Source: Mycobacteriales bacterium (lineage in GTDB: Bacteria > Actinomycetota > Actinomycetes > Mycobacteriales > SCTD01). Taken from it: DNA of 64,000 bases. Position numbers and translations under genes: made by a program. Positions 34,256 to 43,130 of the stretch are shown here, piece by piece (position 1 is the first letter of the stretch; each line of letters opens with the position of its first letter). Below the pieces are notes generated by a model. It was given only the letters and a program-made list of their open reading frames with translations, searched no databases and was not told the DNA's origin. The stretch covers positions 56,020 through 120,019 of the forward strand of contig JAUYQP010000046.1 of the NCBI GenBank assembly GCA_030697205.1, read 5' to 3'.

Positions 34256-35143
34256 TCAGCGGGATCGGGTGACGAGGTCCTGCACCTCTTGCACCCGCAG
34301 GTTGAAGGCGGTCGTGAGCTCCAACGGGGGCAGTACGCCTTGCTGGACACCGCCGCCGGGCGCTGATCCGACCCAGCGGATCTCCCAGGAGGAGGTCGCG
34401 GAGCCGGCATAGGCGCTGTTGGGCTGCCCCGCTGAGGACCGGCGGTAGGTGTGGCTGCAGTACGTCGACTGCTGGTCCGCCGGAACGCTCTCGTCGTACG
34501 GGCGGCCCTGGCCGGCGCAGCTGACGCGGATGCCGTCTCCGGTCACCCACTCGACCCGGGTCGGCTTGGCGACCACCGTCACGGTGGTGCCGCGAAGGCT
34601 GAGTGCGTTGCTCTGCACCTGCCAGCTGCTGTCGCCCAACCAGAGCCAGGTGTCGAGATTGACCAGGCCGGCGTCCGTCGGGTTGTGCCGCACCTCCGGG
34701 AAGGGCAGCTGCATGACCTCGCGAGCGTTGGCTGCGAGCTGGCCTGGCGAAGGAGGCGGCGGCCCGGGAGCCGGCTGTCCCTGCGCCGTGAAGATCGGGT
34801 ACTCCGCCTGGCCCGGGCAGGCCACGGCGTACCAGCGAATCTCGCCCGCCTCGATCTGCTCCAGCGTGGGCGCGTCGGGCCGGGAGAAGTCGAAGTTCTC
34901 GGCCACCATCCCTGAGGGGTCGTAGCGGTAGCTGCACGGGTCGAGGCTGACGCCGTCGTCGGAGCTCGTCGGGGCTCCCGGTGCCTTGCCCGGTGTCCCG
35001 GGGAGGCGGATGATCGTCGTCACCGTTCCGGTCGGGTCATCGACCACCGGAGGATCCGGGGGCTCGGCATTCGAGGGGCCGGCACCCAGGACCGCGGCGA
35101 CCACTGCGGCGAGAAGCGCGCGCCGGCCGCCGCGCATCAGCAC
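34256..35143 (-). CDS. Signal-peptide protein of the pilus operon, second copy
   Basis: The start is GTG 35143 (GTGCTGA), at the same place as the ATGCTGA start of the first copy at 552; ATG 35137 is also possible. The protein has 295 residues with a signal peptide (ALLAAVVAAVLGAGPSNA), a Pro-rich middle, the segment NLDTWLWLGDSSWQV and a C-terminal CSHTYRRSSAGQP block shared with the first copy. The function is unknown. Confidence 0.75.
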   Translation of the reverse strand: MLMRGGRRALLAAVVAAVLGAGPSNAEPPDPPVVDDPTGTVTTIIRLPGTPGKAPGAPTSSDDGVSLDPCSYRYDPSGMVAENFDFSRPDAPTLEQIEAGEIRWYAVACPGQAEYPIFTAQGQPAPGPPPPSPGQLAANAREVMQLPFPEVRHNPTDAGLVNLDTWLWLGDSSWQVQSNALSLRGTTVTVVAKPTRVEWVTGDGIRVSCAGQGRPYDESVPADQQSTYCSHTYRRSSAGQPNSAYAGSATSSWEIRWVGSAPGGGVQQGVLPPLELTTAFNLRVQEVQDLVTRSR

Positions 35144-35718
35144 GACCCGCCGCCGGCAATCGTCGTGATCTCACTGACCTTCCAGGCGTCGCCTACTCGT
35201 ACGAGGGTCGCCGTCGTCTCCTGTCGCTCCCTGCCGACGGAGAGCTTCTTGCCGGTCCTGTCCAGGAGTCCCGTGGCGGAGTTGTCCAGGCAGTCGAGGA
35301 GGGTCGCTCGGTCACCCGACACCGAAACGGACTGCACGTGCGGAATCGGCACGCCGTAGAGGCGAGTGCCCGCCTGCTGCCGGACTGCGAACTTGCCGCG
35401 AAGGTTCTCGAGAACGGCCCCCGTCGCGTACTCGGCGAGGCGCGGGTCGTCGGCGTCGGAGGTCGCACCCGTCTCGGCAACGATGCGCTGGAAGCTGACA
35501 TACCGATCGGTGACCTCCCGTTCGACCGCAGCCTGGGACAGCGGCTCCGAGCTCGGGTCGGCTATGGCGGTGCCCGATGGCGTGCCAGTGGGCGGTACCG
35601 AGGTCTCGATGCCGTCGGCGTCGGAGCAGGCCGTCAGCAGGAGGGCCAGCGCTACCGCGGCGATCAGGCGTGGGGCCGCGCGGCACCCGTGGCCTGGGTA
35701 GTACGCCCGCTTCGCCAT
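35137..35718 (-). CDS. Lipoprotein, second copy
   Basis: ATG 35718 is preferred because GGGAGAAGG lies just upstream; the frame is open further upstream without a better start. The protein has 193 residues with a signal peptide and lipobox LLTAC. The mature part matches the layout of the lipoprotein at 1-558 (LLVQYREFW versus VTDRYVSFQ, then a GVPIPHVQSVSVSGDRATLLDC segment corresponding to the first copy's AIPRPL region). It is the first member of the remnant operon. Confidence 0.75.
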   Translation of the reverse strand: MAKRAYYPGHGCRAAPRLIAAVALALLLTACSDADGIETSVPPTGTPSGTAIADPSSEPLSQAAVEREVTDRYVSFQRIVAETGATSDADDPRLAEYATGAVLENLRGKFAVRQQAGTRLYGVPIPHVQSVSVSGDRATLLDCLDNSATGLLDRTGKKLSVGRERQETTATLVRVGDAWKVSEITTIAGGGSC

Positions 35719-35982
35719 ACCTTCTCCCGTTATCCGGCGAGGTGGGCGGAAGGTATCCGCTGGCCCGCAGTCGCACAACCGACTGTCCACAGGACGCTCC
35801 CGCTTGACCGACCGAGACTCACCGGCGGAGTTGCCGACGCGGTTGCCGGGGCTCGCGGCAACCGCTGTCAGGCGCAGGCGGGCCTGATCGTCGAGCCGCG
35901 AGGACAGCACCGTCGGCCGGCGGCCCGGACTGCAGCGCTCGGGGGGCCCGTTCTGTCGGGAGGTGGCCGTAGCGTCGGCGCC

Positions 35983-36705
35983 ATGTTCGAGCGTGTGCGA
36001 GACATGCCGCGGGCAATCGTCGCCCACAAGGCCGACGATCCCTTGGCCTACGAGCGGGCCGCGCAGTGGACTCTCGCCCACAGCCAGCGACTCGGGGGAC
36101 ACCCGCTGCTGTACGCCCCGGGCAAGCGCAACTTCCAGGATGAGCCGGTCCTCGTCAGTATGTCGAAGCGCGTCACCGTGGCAACGTGGAAGACGTTGAG
36201 CAACGCCCGCTGGGGCGGCGGTCCCGTTCTCGCGGCATGGCCGACCCAGAAGCACCTGGCCGACATCGACGGTGACCGACGGACCAGCGCCCTGTGCGTG
36301 CTGTCATGGGCGCCGACCGACACCGCGGCATGGGCCTCAGCTCATCAGCCCGAGCGGTTGTCACCCGGCGCGCCGGCTGATCCACCGCCCACGATTGCGG
36401 ACCCGGTGGTCGTCGAAGGCATGAAGACGTTGACCGTGCTGGTGAACCACGCCAACAACCTCGCCGGCGCGATGGACCGCCGCGACGCGGTCAACGTCCT
36501 ACTCACCCTGCACGATGCCGGGCACCAGGCCGAGCCGGACGAGTTGTACGCGTGGGCGCTGGCGAACGGCTGGCCCGCCGGCGGTGCGACCAGGCTCAAG
36601 GAGTTCGCCGTCCAGATCGCTGGCGGGCACCGCCCACGAGTAGATCGCGGCGCGCTACGCCCGGACATCCTCGAGGTCTGGCGGCGGGAGGCGACCGGTG
36701 CATGA
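35983..36705 (+). CDS. Hypothetical protein divergent from the second lipoprotein copy
   Basis: ATG 35983 is preceded by GGGAGGTGG and gives 240 residues. It is Trp-rich and apparently soluble (NARWGGGPVLAAWPTQKHLA; LYAWALANGWPAGGATRLKE). It is divergent from the lipoprotein gene with 264 bp between, where no other gene is seen. It may belong to the element remnant. No family is recognised. Confidence 0.55.
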   Translation: MFERVRDMPRAIVAHKADDPLAYERAAQWTLAHSQRLGGHPLLYAPGKRNFQDEPVLVSMSKRVTVATWKTLSNARWGGGPVLAAWPTQKHLADIDGDRRTSALCVLSWAPTDTAAWASAHQPERLSPGAPADPPPTIADPVVVEGMKTLTVLVNHANNLAGAMDRRDAVNVLLTLHDAGHQAEPDELYAWALANGWPAGGATRLKEFAVQIAGGHRPRVDRGALRPDILEVWRREATGA

Positions 36706-37053
36706 GGCCGTCGGTGTCCGCAAGCGGTTGGTCCGAGTGAGGACGGGCTCGGGCCGCTCACCATCACCGCTTTCGGCGCAGCCTCGCCGGCAAGCAGGTC
36801 GCCGACCGGCTCCCCCGCGAGAGCTAGCCCACGGCGTCGGGCGTCCTGCTGGTGTTGCTCGCCGGCACGTCGGCGTGCAGGCCGTCATCAGTCTGGGCTG
36901 AAGGCCGACTTGTCTCGCCCTCTTGTGGTTCGGCACCTTCCAATCGACGGCAGGCGCCGATCAGCGACGTCGGTGTCGCCGCGTCACGCGGAGGGCGACT
37001 TGCTCTGAGCGGTTGCGGTAGGTGTTGAGGGTCAGCGGCGGAAGCTGCCGCAG
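36706..37053. other. No gene recognised
   Basis: The stretch between a converging hypothetical gene and the P450 gene has only short low-quality frames. It is a likely place for the right end of the element remnant, but I see no attachment-site repeat. Confidence 0.45.
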
Positions 37054-38238
37054 TCACGTGGTGATGGTCAGTGACGAGTACCCGCGGATGGGTCCGGAGC
37101 GCAGTCGCACCGGCGGTGCTGCCGCGTCGAGCTGCCAGGAGGGGGTCCGGCGTAGGAGCTCGTCGAACACGGCGCGGGTCTCGAGCTGGGCGAGCGCGGC
37201 ACCGAGGCAGAAGTGGATGCCGCGGCCGAAGGCGAGCTGCCGGTCGACGATCCGGTCGATGTCGAAGCGGTCGGCCTCGGGAAAAGCGCTGTCGTCGCGG
37301 TTAGCGGACCCGAACAGCATCAGCACAGTGTCGCCGGCATGCATCTCGACGCCGTGCAGCGGGACGTCGCTGGTCAGGGTTCGGGACAGCCCCTGCACGG
37401 GTGAGTCGAAGCGCAGCATCTCGGACACGGCGGCGGGCAGGAGGCGGGGGTCGTTCGCCAGCCGTTCGGTGACCTCCGGCCGCTCGGCCAAGACGGCGAT
37501 CGTGTTCGAGATGAGGTTCGTCGTGGTCTCGTGGCCGGCGACCAGGAGCAGCAGACAGAACCCCAGCAGCTCGTCCTCCGTCAGGTGACGCCCCTCCACC
37601 TCCGCGGCGACCAGCGCCGACATCAGGTCCTGGCGCGGACGCGCTCGGCGTTCGGTGAGGAAGTGGCCGAAGTACTCGTAGAGCGCTGCTGCGGCCTCGA
37701 GGTTCGACTTCAGTGGTTCGGCAGCGTGGATGTCGGTCGTCACTAGCGCCGTCGACCAGACCTTGAACTGTTCGCGGTCCTCGCGGGGCACCCCGAGCAG
37801 GTCCGCGATGACCATCGCGGGCAGCGGGCCCGACAGCTCGCGCACCACGTCACCACCGCCCTCACCGACCAGCCGCTCAGCCATCTCGGCTGCCATCTGC
37901 TGGACCGGGGTGTCGAGCAGGGCGATCCGGCGCGGGGTGAACGCCTTGGCCACCACGCGCCGCAGGAGGTCGTGCCGCGGCGGGTCCATCATGATCATCA
38001 TGGGTAGGAAGGCCCCAGCCAGGTCGAACCCCTGTGCAGGGAAGATGCCTTGAGCGGAGGAGAACGTGTGGGGGTCCTGCAGAGCGGTGCTGACGTCGTC
38101 GTAACGGCTCAGCACCCAGCAGTCTCGGGGCGCGCACCAGTAGACCGGCTGAGTCGCGCGCAGCTGCCGGTAGACCGGATACGGGTCGTCCTGCACGGTC
38201 GGGTCGAAGGGGTCGTACCGGAGGGCGGTCTCTGGCAT
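37054..38238 (-). CDS. Cytochrome P450
   Basis: ATG 38238 is chosen over an in-frame GTG at 38247. The protein has 394 residues. Hallmarks are the I-helix AGHETTTN, the ExxR motif (EMLR) and the haem loop FGRGIHFCLG with Cys344. It is a soluble bacterial class I P450 that would need ferredoxin and reductase, both encoded at 41.0-42.4 kb. A methionine-rich segment (LPMMIMMDPPRHD) precedes the conserved PPRHD. It is divergent from a TetR gene that probably controls it. The substrate is unknown. Confidence 0.9.
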   Translation of the reverse strand: MPETALRYDPFDPTVQDDPYPVYRQLRATQPVYWCAPRDCWVLSRYDDVSTALQDPHTFSSAQGIFPAQGFDLAGAFLPMMIMMDPPRHDLLRRVVAKAFTPRRIALLDTPVQQMAAEMAERLVGEGGGDVVRELSGPLPAMVIADLLGVPREDREQFKVWSTALVTTDIHAAEPLKSNLEAAAALYEYFGHFLTERRARPRQDLMSALVAAEVEGRHLTEDELLGFCLLLLVAGHETTTNLISNTIAVLAERPEVTERLANDPRLLPAAVSEMLRFDSPVQGLSRTLTSDVPLHGVEMHAGDTVLMLFGSANRDDSAFPEADRFDIDRIVDRQLAFGRGIHFCLGAALAQLETRAVFDELLRRTPSWQLDAAAPPVRLRSGPIRGYSSLTITT

Positions 38239-38299
38239 GCTGCGCACCTAGGTCGACGGGTTTGTACTCACAGTCTGAACAGCATGGGCAGGGGTGTCA

Positions 38300-38881
38300 A
38301 TGCGTGAGGTGCCGGTCCAGATCGCCGCGCGTCTGTCGGCTGCTGCGGAGCTGTTCGCCGACCGCGGTGTCGAGCACACGAAGATCGAGGAGATCGCGGC
38401 TGCGACGGGGGTGCCGAAGGCGACGCTCTACTACTACTTCAGCGGCAAGGAGGACATCCTGGCCTTCCTGTTCCACGACACGCTGCGGCACATCGCCGAC
38501 CAGGTCGCGATCGCAGTGGCCACCGAGGGCAGTGCACGGGACAGGCTGGTCGGAGTCGTCCGCGCGCAGCTGGCGGTGATGGCCGAGCAGCCGGCGGTGT
38601 GCCGCGCGCTGACCGGGGAGTTCGGCCGGGCCGGACGGGTGCCCGCGCTGGCCGCGGCGATCCGGGCGGCCTACCACGCTCCTGTGGTGCAGCTGCTGCA
38701 TGAGGGCGCGCTCGACGGGTCGCTCGCCGAGGTCGCCGACGTCAACGCCGCCGCGCTGATGATCTTCGGGGCGGTGACGGTGACGGGGCTGTCGCACCTG
38801 ATCGCGGGGGGCAGCATCGGGGTGGACGCCGCCACGGACGCCTTGGTCACCGTCCTGCTGGACGGGTTGGGTGGCCGCTGA
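38300..38881 (+). CDS. TetR-family regulator
   Basis: ATG 38300 is preferred to GTG 38294 because AGGGG lies at suitable spacing. The protein has 193 residues. The N-terminal HTH (KIEEIAAATGVPKATLYYYF) is classic TetR; the C-terminal ligand domain is variable. It is divergent from the P450 gene with about 60 bp between them, so autoregulation and control of the P450 are likely. Confidence 0.9.
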   Translation: MREVPVQIAARLSAAAELFADRGVEHTKIEEIAAATGVPKATLYYYFSGKEDILAFLFHDTLRHIADQVAIAVATEGSARDRLVGVVRAQLAVMAEQPAVCRALTGEFGRAGRVPALAAAIRAAYHAPVVQLLHEGALDGSLAEVADVNAAALMIFGAVTVTGLSHLIAGGSIGVDAATDALVTVLLDGLGGR

Positions 38882-38906
38882 GCCGGGTTGCCCGCCTCCG
38901 GGGCGG

Positions 38907-39506
38907 TCAGGGCAGGTCGAGACGTAGGCAGCGCAGGGCTACCCGGGTGAGGCGACGAGCGGTCCCGGCGCGGTCGTCCGCCGGAAGAACGAGATGACTG
39001 ACCGCCAAGCGCGCCAGGGCGTCCGCGCTGTCGGCAAGATCCTCGGCGTCCAGTTCGGGGAAGTGGCCGCGGAACCAGGCGACGAGCGTGTCGGTCGCGG
39101 CCGACAGGATCGGTGCGGACCGCGTGGTCAGCAGCGGCAGGAGCTCGTTGTCACCGGCTCGCGCCGACGTCAGGATGCCGCGCAGCAGCGGGCTCGCGTC
39201 GGCCTCGGCCAGCACGTACTCCACCGCCGCGAGGATCCCTGCCGCGATGTCGGTCGGATGCTCCTCGAGCGCCCGCGCGATACCGGTGAGGAACCGCTCG
39301 GTCTCCCGCAGGATGAGGGCCTCGCCGAGTCCCTGCTTGTCCCCGAACTCCTTGTACAGCGTCGGCCGGGACACCCCCGTCAGCGCGGCGACCTCGCCCA
39401 TCCGGACCTGCGACCAGCCCTTGTCGACGGTCAGACCGTGCGCCGCACCCAGCGCTTGCTCACGCACCTGTCGGCGGAAGGTCAGTCGAAGGGGTTCGAC
39501 GGTCAC
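38907..39506 (-). CDS. TetR-family regulator, second
   Basis: The protein has 199 residues, and the HTH is MGEVAALTGVSRPTLYKEFG. It converges on the other TetR gene (25 bp between) and is divergent from the second P450 operon. A perfect 7-bp-arm palindrome lies 17 bp upstream of its start and is a likely operator. It probably regulates the P450-ferredoxin-reductase operon at 39.7-43.1 kb. Confidence 0.88.
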   Translation of the reverse strand: MTVEPLRLTFRRQVREQALGAAHGLTVDKGWSQVRMGEVAALTGVSRPTLYKEFGDKQGLGEALILRETERFLTGIARALEEHPTDIAAGILAAVEYVLAEADASPLLRGILTSARAGDNELLPLLTTRSAPILSAATDTLVAWFRGHFPELDAEDLADSADALARLAVSHLVLPADDRAGTARRLTRVALRCLRLDLP

Positions 39507-39523
39507 GACCCCAGTGTGGCCCG

Positions 39524-39543
39524 GTTGTCACAATTTTGACAAC
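39524..39543. promoter_or_regulatory. Palindromic operator candidate upstream of the TetR gene
   Basis: GTTGTCA and TGACAAC (7-bp perfect arms, 6-bp spacer) lie between the divergent TetR and P450 genes. The length and symmetry suit a TetR dimer. Confidence 0.55.
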
Positions 39544-39624
39544 GTGGTCACATGCGCAGCGCTCGTCAACTGGTGTGAGCAAGATGCCAACGGGGGTGAC
39601 ATCGGCTCACTAACTGTACGCGTG

Positions 39625-39649
39625 TTGACATTAGAGGCTTGTGTGTCAA
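39625..39649. promoter_or_regulatory. Second inverted repeat with -35-like TTGACA near the P450 operon
   Basis: TTGACA (39625-39630) and TGTCAA (39644-39649) form an inverted repeat, and the first half also matches a sigma-70-type -35 box. It lies 39 bp before the P450 start. The arms share TGTCA/TGACA with the 39524 palindrome, so both could be bound by one regulator. Confidence 0.45.
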
Positions 39650-39687
39650 GGTGGTGTCCCACCCGCCCGTCGCTGCCTGGAGTCCTG

Positions 39688-40968
39688 ATGACCGCCGTCG
39701 AACACCCGCGCACGAGCCGACCGTACGACCCGCGTGACATCTCCTCGAAGGCGTTCTGGATGCAGACCGCGACCGAGCGGGAGCAGACGTATGCCGTGCT
39801 GCGGGCCGAGGCCCCTGTCAGCTGGCACCCGCCGGTCGAGGACATGCTGATGGAGGACCCGGAGGACCGGGGGTTCTGGGCGGTCACCCGGCATGCCGAC
39901 CTGGTCGAGGTCACCAAGCGGCACGAGGACTTCCTGTCGGGCGAGGGCATCGTGATGGAGTCGATGCCGCAGGAGCTGCTGGACGCCGGCCAGGGGTTCA
40001 TCGCGATGGACCCGCCTCGGCACACCAAGATCAGGCGGCTGCTCAGCTCGGCGTTCACGCCCAAGCAGATCGCGCGGATCAACGAGCAGATCGCCGCGAA
40101 CGCCCGCCGGATCGTCGACGACCTGTCGGTCAAGCGCGAGGCGGACTTCGTCACGGACTGCGCCGCGCTGGTCCCCCTGCACAACATCTGCGACATGCTC
40201 GGCATCGACGACGAGGTCGACCGCGCCAAGATGTCCCATGAGTCGCAGTTCGCCGGCGGCTGGAACGACCCAGAGCTCATGGGGGACCTGGACCCGCTCA
40301 CCCGGTTGTTCGAGGCGACGCTCTACCTGCGCGAGCTGGCCGGCAAGCACATCGAGCACCGACGCGCCAACCCGGGCAACGACCTGCTGACCAGCCTCGT
40401 CCAGGCTGAGGTCGACGGCGAGCGGCTCACCGACGACGAGATCATCTCCTTCTTCGGGCTGCTGACGATCGCAGGAAACGACACCACGCGGCAGAGCACC
40501 AGTCACGCGATGAAGGCCCTGACCGACTTCCCGGACCAGCGGGCGTGGTTGATGGAGGACCTCGACGGGCGGCTGCCCGGAGCGGTCGAGGAGATGGTCC
40601 GCTGGGCTACGCCGATCATGACCTTTCGACGCACCGCCGCGCGCGACTGCGAGCTGAACGGCCAGCAGATCACCCAGGGCGACAAGGTCGTGATGTTCTA
40701 CGCCTCCGCCAACTGGGACACCGAGGTGTTCGACTCTCCGGAGAGCTTTGACCTCTCGCGCAGCCCGAACCCGCACGTGTCGTTCGGCGGCGGAGGCATC
40801 CACCACTGCCTGGGCAACCAGCTCGCCCGGACCCAGCTGCGGGCGATCTGGCGTGAGCTGCTCACCCGGCTGCCCGACATCGAGGTGTCCGGCGAGCCCT
40901 CTTACACCTACAGCACCTTCTTCCACGGCGTGAACCACCTGCCGGTGCGCTTCACCCCGACAGCCTGA
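39688..40968 (+). CDS. Cytochrome P450, second, CYP124/125/142-like
   Basis: ATG 39688 is chosen at the conserved N-terminus; upstream codons in this frame are antisense to the TetR gene. The protein has 426 residues, with I-helix AGNDTTRQS, EEMVR (ExxR) and haem loop FGGGGIHHCLG (Cys374). The long N-terminus and the GGGG haem loop resemble the CYP124/125/142 group that oxidises sterol side chains and methyl-branched lipids; this subfamily guess is from memory. It heads an operon with ferredoxin, reductase and a membrane protein. Confidence 0.88.
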   Translation: MTAVEHPRTSRPYDPRDISSKAFWMQTATEREQTYAVLRAEAPVSWHPPVEDMLMEDPEDRGFWAVTRHADLVEVTKRHEDFLSGEGIVMESMPQELLDAGQGFIAMDPPRHTKIRRLLSSAFTPKQIARINEQIAANARRIVDDLSVKREADFVTDCAALVPLHNICDMLGIDDEVDRAKMSHESQFAGGWNDPELMGDLDPLTRLFEATLYLRELAGKHIEHRRANPGNDLLTSLVQAEVDGERLTDDEIISFFGLLTIAGNDTTRQSTSHAMKALTDFPDQRAWLMEDLDGRLPGAVEEMVRWATPIMTFRRTAARDCELNGQQITQGDKVVMFYASANWDTEVFDSPESFDLSRSPNPHVSFGGGGIHHCLGNQLARTQLRAIWRELLTRLPDIEVSGEPSYTYSTFFHGVNHLPVRFTPTA

Positions 40969-41003
40969 CCCGTCTGCTGACCCTTCCTGCGAGAGGACCT
41001 GTC

Positions 41004-41195
41004 ATGAAGATCGTGCTGGACGAGAGCAAGTGCTCCTCTCTGGGGATGTGCGAGTCCGTTGCCCCGGAGTTCTTCGAGGTCGGCGACGACGGCGCGCTCA
41101 CCGTGTTGAACGCGGCCCCACCCGAGGACCAGCGGGCACTGATGGAGGAGGCCGTCGCGGCCTGCCCGACCAGCGCCCTCAGCCTCGAGGGCTGA
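41004..41195 (+). CDS. 3Fe-4S ferredoxin
   Basis: The protein has 63 residues. Cysteines lie in KCSSLGMC (Cys10, Cys16) and ACPTSAL (Cys about 54), the three-Cys pattern of P450-partner 3Fe-4S ferredoxins. It sits between the P450 and reductase genes and is the obvious electron carrier for both P450s. Confidence 0.9.
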   Translation: MKIVLDESKCSSLGMCESVAPEFFEVGDDGALTVLNAAPPEDQRALMEEAVAACPTSALSLEG

Positions 41196-41202
41196 CCGCC
41201 CG

Positions 41203-42396
41203 GTGACCGAGCAGCCTGCGTTCGTCGTTGTCGGCGCGTCACTGGCCGGCCTCCGCGCGGTAGAGGCTGCCCGCAAGGCCGGGTATCCCGGCCGGCTCGT
41301 GCTGGTCGGCGCCGAGCTGCACCTGCCATACGACCGGCCGCCACTGTCCAAGGCGTTCCTGGACCCGGGCGACCCGCCGCCGGTGCCGCACCACCGGACG
41401 CAAGAGCAGCTGCGGGAGCTCGGCGTCGAGCTGCGCCTCGGCACAGCGGCGACGTCACTCGACACGTCGGCGTGCGAGGTCGTGCTCGCCGACGACGAGC
41501 GGCTGCCGTACGCCCAGCTCGTGATCGCGACTGGGGCGCAGGCGCGGCAGCTCCCTGGCGAGTGGCTTCCCGGCGTGCACACGCTGCGCACCGTCGACGA
41601 CGCCCGGGCCATCCGATCCGCGATGGACGCCGGCTGCCGCACCGTCGTGGTCGGCGGCGGGTTCATCGGCTCCGAGGTCGCCTCGGCCGCCCGCAAGCGC
41701 GACCTGGCGGTCACCCTCCTGGAAGCCGCCCCGATGCCGCTGGTGCGCGCCGTCGGCGAGCAGATGGCACCGGCCTGCGCGGCCCTGCACGCCCGGCACG
41801 GCACCGAGCTGCGCTGCGGCGTCGCGGTTGCCGCGCTGGAAGGTGATGGCCACGTCGAGCGGGTCGTGCTGTCCGACGGACAGGTGCTGGCAGCGGACCT
41901 CGTCGTCGTGGGGATCGGCGCGGACCCGACGACCGGGTGGCTGCAGGACTCCGGGCTCGAGCTCGACGACGGGATCGTGTGCGACGCGACGCTGCGCGCG
42001 GCCGACGGCGTCTACGCGGCCGGGGACATTGCGCGCTGGACCAACCCGCAGTTCCACCAGGGCATGCGGCTGGAGCACTGGACCTCGGCCGCCGAGCAGG
42101 GCGCCGCCGCCGCGCGCAACGCGCTGGACCCGGGCGGCGCCACGCCGTACAGCACGGTGCCGTACTTCTGGTCCGACTGGTACACCGACAAGCTCCAGAT
42201 GGTCGGCATCGCCGCCGCGGATGAGGTGCGCGTGGTCGGCGACGTCGACGGCGAGAAGTGGGTCGCGCTGTACCGCCGCGGTGACGTCCTGGTCGGCGCG
42301 CTCTCCCTCAACCTCCCCGGCAAGATCATGAAGTACCGGGCGATGATCGGCCGAGGGACCACGTGGAACGACGCCCTGGCGTTCGCCGCCGCATGA
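41203..42396 (+). CDS. FAD-dependent ferredoxin reductase (putidaredoxin-reductase type)
   Basis: The protein has 397 residues and a GTG start 8 bp after the ferredoxin. The FAD-binding motif is VVGASLAGLRAVE (GASLAG in place of GxGxxG), and the NAD-binding motif is VVVGGGFIGSEVA. The C-terminal DVYAAGDIARW-like segment (GVYAAGDIARW) is present. It reduces the adjacent ferredoxin with NAD(P)H and completes a class I P450 chain. Confidence 0.9.
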   Translation: MTEQPAFVVVGASLAGLRAVEAARKAGYPGRLVLVGAELHLPYDRPPLSKAFLDPGDPPPVPHHRTQEQLRELGVELRLGTAATSLDTSACEVVLADDERLPYAQLVIATGAQARQLPGEWLPGVHTLRTVDDARAIRSAMDAGCRTVVVGGGFIGSEVASAARKRDLAVTLLEAAPMPLVRAVGEQMAPACAALHARHGTELRCGVAVAALEGDGHVERVVLSDGQVLAADLVVVGIGADPTTGWLQDSGLELDDGIVCDATLRAADGVYAAGDIARWTNPQFHQGMRLEHWTSAAEQGAAAARNALDPGGATPYSTVPYFWSDWYTDKLQMVGIAAADEVRVVGDVDGEKWVALYRRGDVLVGALSLNLPGKIMKYRAMIGRGTTWNDALAFAAA

Positions 42397-43067
42397 GCAC
42401 CGCCTCGACCTCGCGTCCATCGCTTCCCACCTGGGCCCCCCGTGCCCTGCTCGCTCTCGTCGCGGCCGTGCTGCTGCTCGTGCTGGTCGGACTGGCGCTC
42501 CTGCTGCCCTACGTCCCGCGGCTGGCTCGCGCCGGCGCCGCCCTGCCCGACGCGGTGCGACTGGTCGAGCAGGCTCCGCAGACGTTGGAGCAGGTGGAGC
42601 GCATCGACGGCAACGTCCAGCGCGTCGTGCCGCCCGTGGTCGCCGTGACCGAGGACCTCACGGCTCTGTCCCCGCAGCTCGCCGAGCTCAACGACCTCGC
42701 CGGGCGGCTCCGCGGCGACGTCGAGCGGCTGCGCACCGGTATCGCCCCGCTGACCGACAGCGCAGCTCAGCTCGCCGCCCTCGGCGACGACCTCGCCGGC
42801 CTGCAGAGGCGGCTGGACAGCCTGGGATCGGATCTGGCGGCACTGCAGGAGCTCCAGCAGCCGGTGCAACAGCTGGCCGACACCGCCGGACCGCTCCCGG
42901 CCGCCTTGGAGCGGCTGAACGACTCGACCGTCGTCCTGCAGGACCTCCCGGCCTTCTTCGAGACGTTGGCGGCAACGCTGGTCCGAGTCGAGCAGCACGT
43001 CGCGAACCTGGACCGCAAGACCGGCCCTCCACCCCCGACGCGTCCTCGCACAGCCCCGGAGAGCTGA
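42393..43067 (+). CDS. Membrane-anchored coiled-coil protein
   Basis: ATG 42393 overlaps the reductase stop. The protein has 224 residues with a single membrane helix (about 19-43) and a long alanine/leucine/aspartate-rich coiled coil (about 60-205). It is reminiscent of Mce-protein tails, but no Mce domain is seen. The role is unknown; co-transcription with the P450 chain suggests a membrane scaffold. Confidence 0.6.
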   Translation: MSTASTSRPSLPTWAPRALLALVAAVLLLVLVGLALLLPYVPRLARAGAALPDAVRLVEQAPQTLEQVERIDGNVQRVVPPVVAVTEDLTALSPQLAELNDLAGRLRGDVERLRTGIAPLTDSAAQLAALGDDLAGLQRRLDSLGSDLAALQELQQPVQQLADTAGPLPAALERLNDSTVVLQDLPAFFETLAATLVRVEQHVANLDRKTGPPPPTRPRTAPES

Positions 43068-43071
43068 GGGC

Positions 43072-43094
43072 GTCCGCCGACTAGCGCAGCGGAC
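43072..43094. terminator. Hairpin between converging genes
   Basis: GTCCGC and GCGGAC (6-bp arms) lie just after the stop at 43067 and before the converging DUF2505 gene. It is a short stem without a T run, so terminator function is only likely. Confidence 0.35.
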
Positions 43095-43130
43095 CCGCGA
43101 AGGGCTCGGGCGGTTGAGCGCGTGGGCAGG

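Larger units (their letters stand above)
31066..36705. mobile_element. Remnant of a second conjugative element
   Basis: Right of the fMet fragment lie an ATPase operon (plus strand) and an inverted set of cpaE-like fragment, SAF protein, signal-peptide protein and lipoprotein. That set has the same order as the first four genes of element 1 but is divergent in sequence. The rest of the pilus and conjugation operon is missing, so this is a decayed element. Its right boundary is not visible; I place it after the 240-aa gene because typical chromosomal genes start at 37 kb. Confidence 0.55.

Noticed and set aside
32073..34412. A 779-codon plus-strand frame joining the ATPase to downstream DNA
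   Set aside because: After 33368 it reads antisense to the cpaE-like and SAF genes, whose own strand has clear homologues in element 1. The fusion is a by-product of the junction.
33573..34937. Long minus-strand frame of 454 codons
   Set aside because: It is Arg/Ala/Gly-rich, lies out of frame with the SAF and signal-peptide genes that have homologues, and shows no motif.
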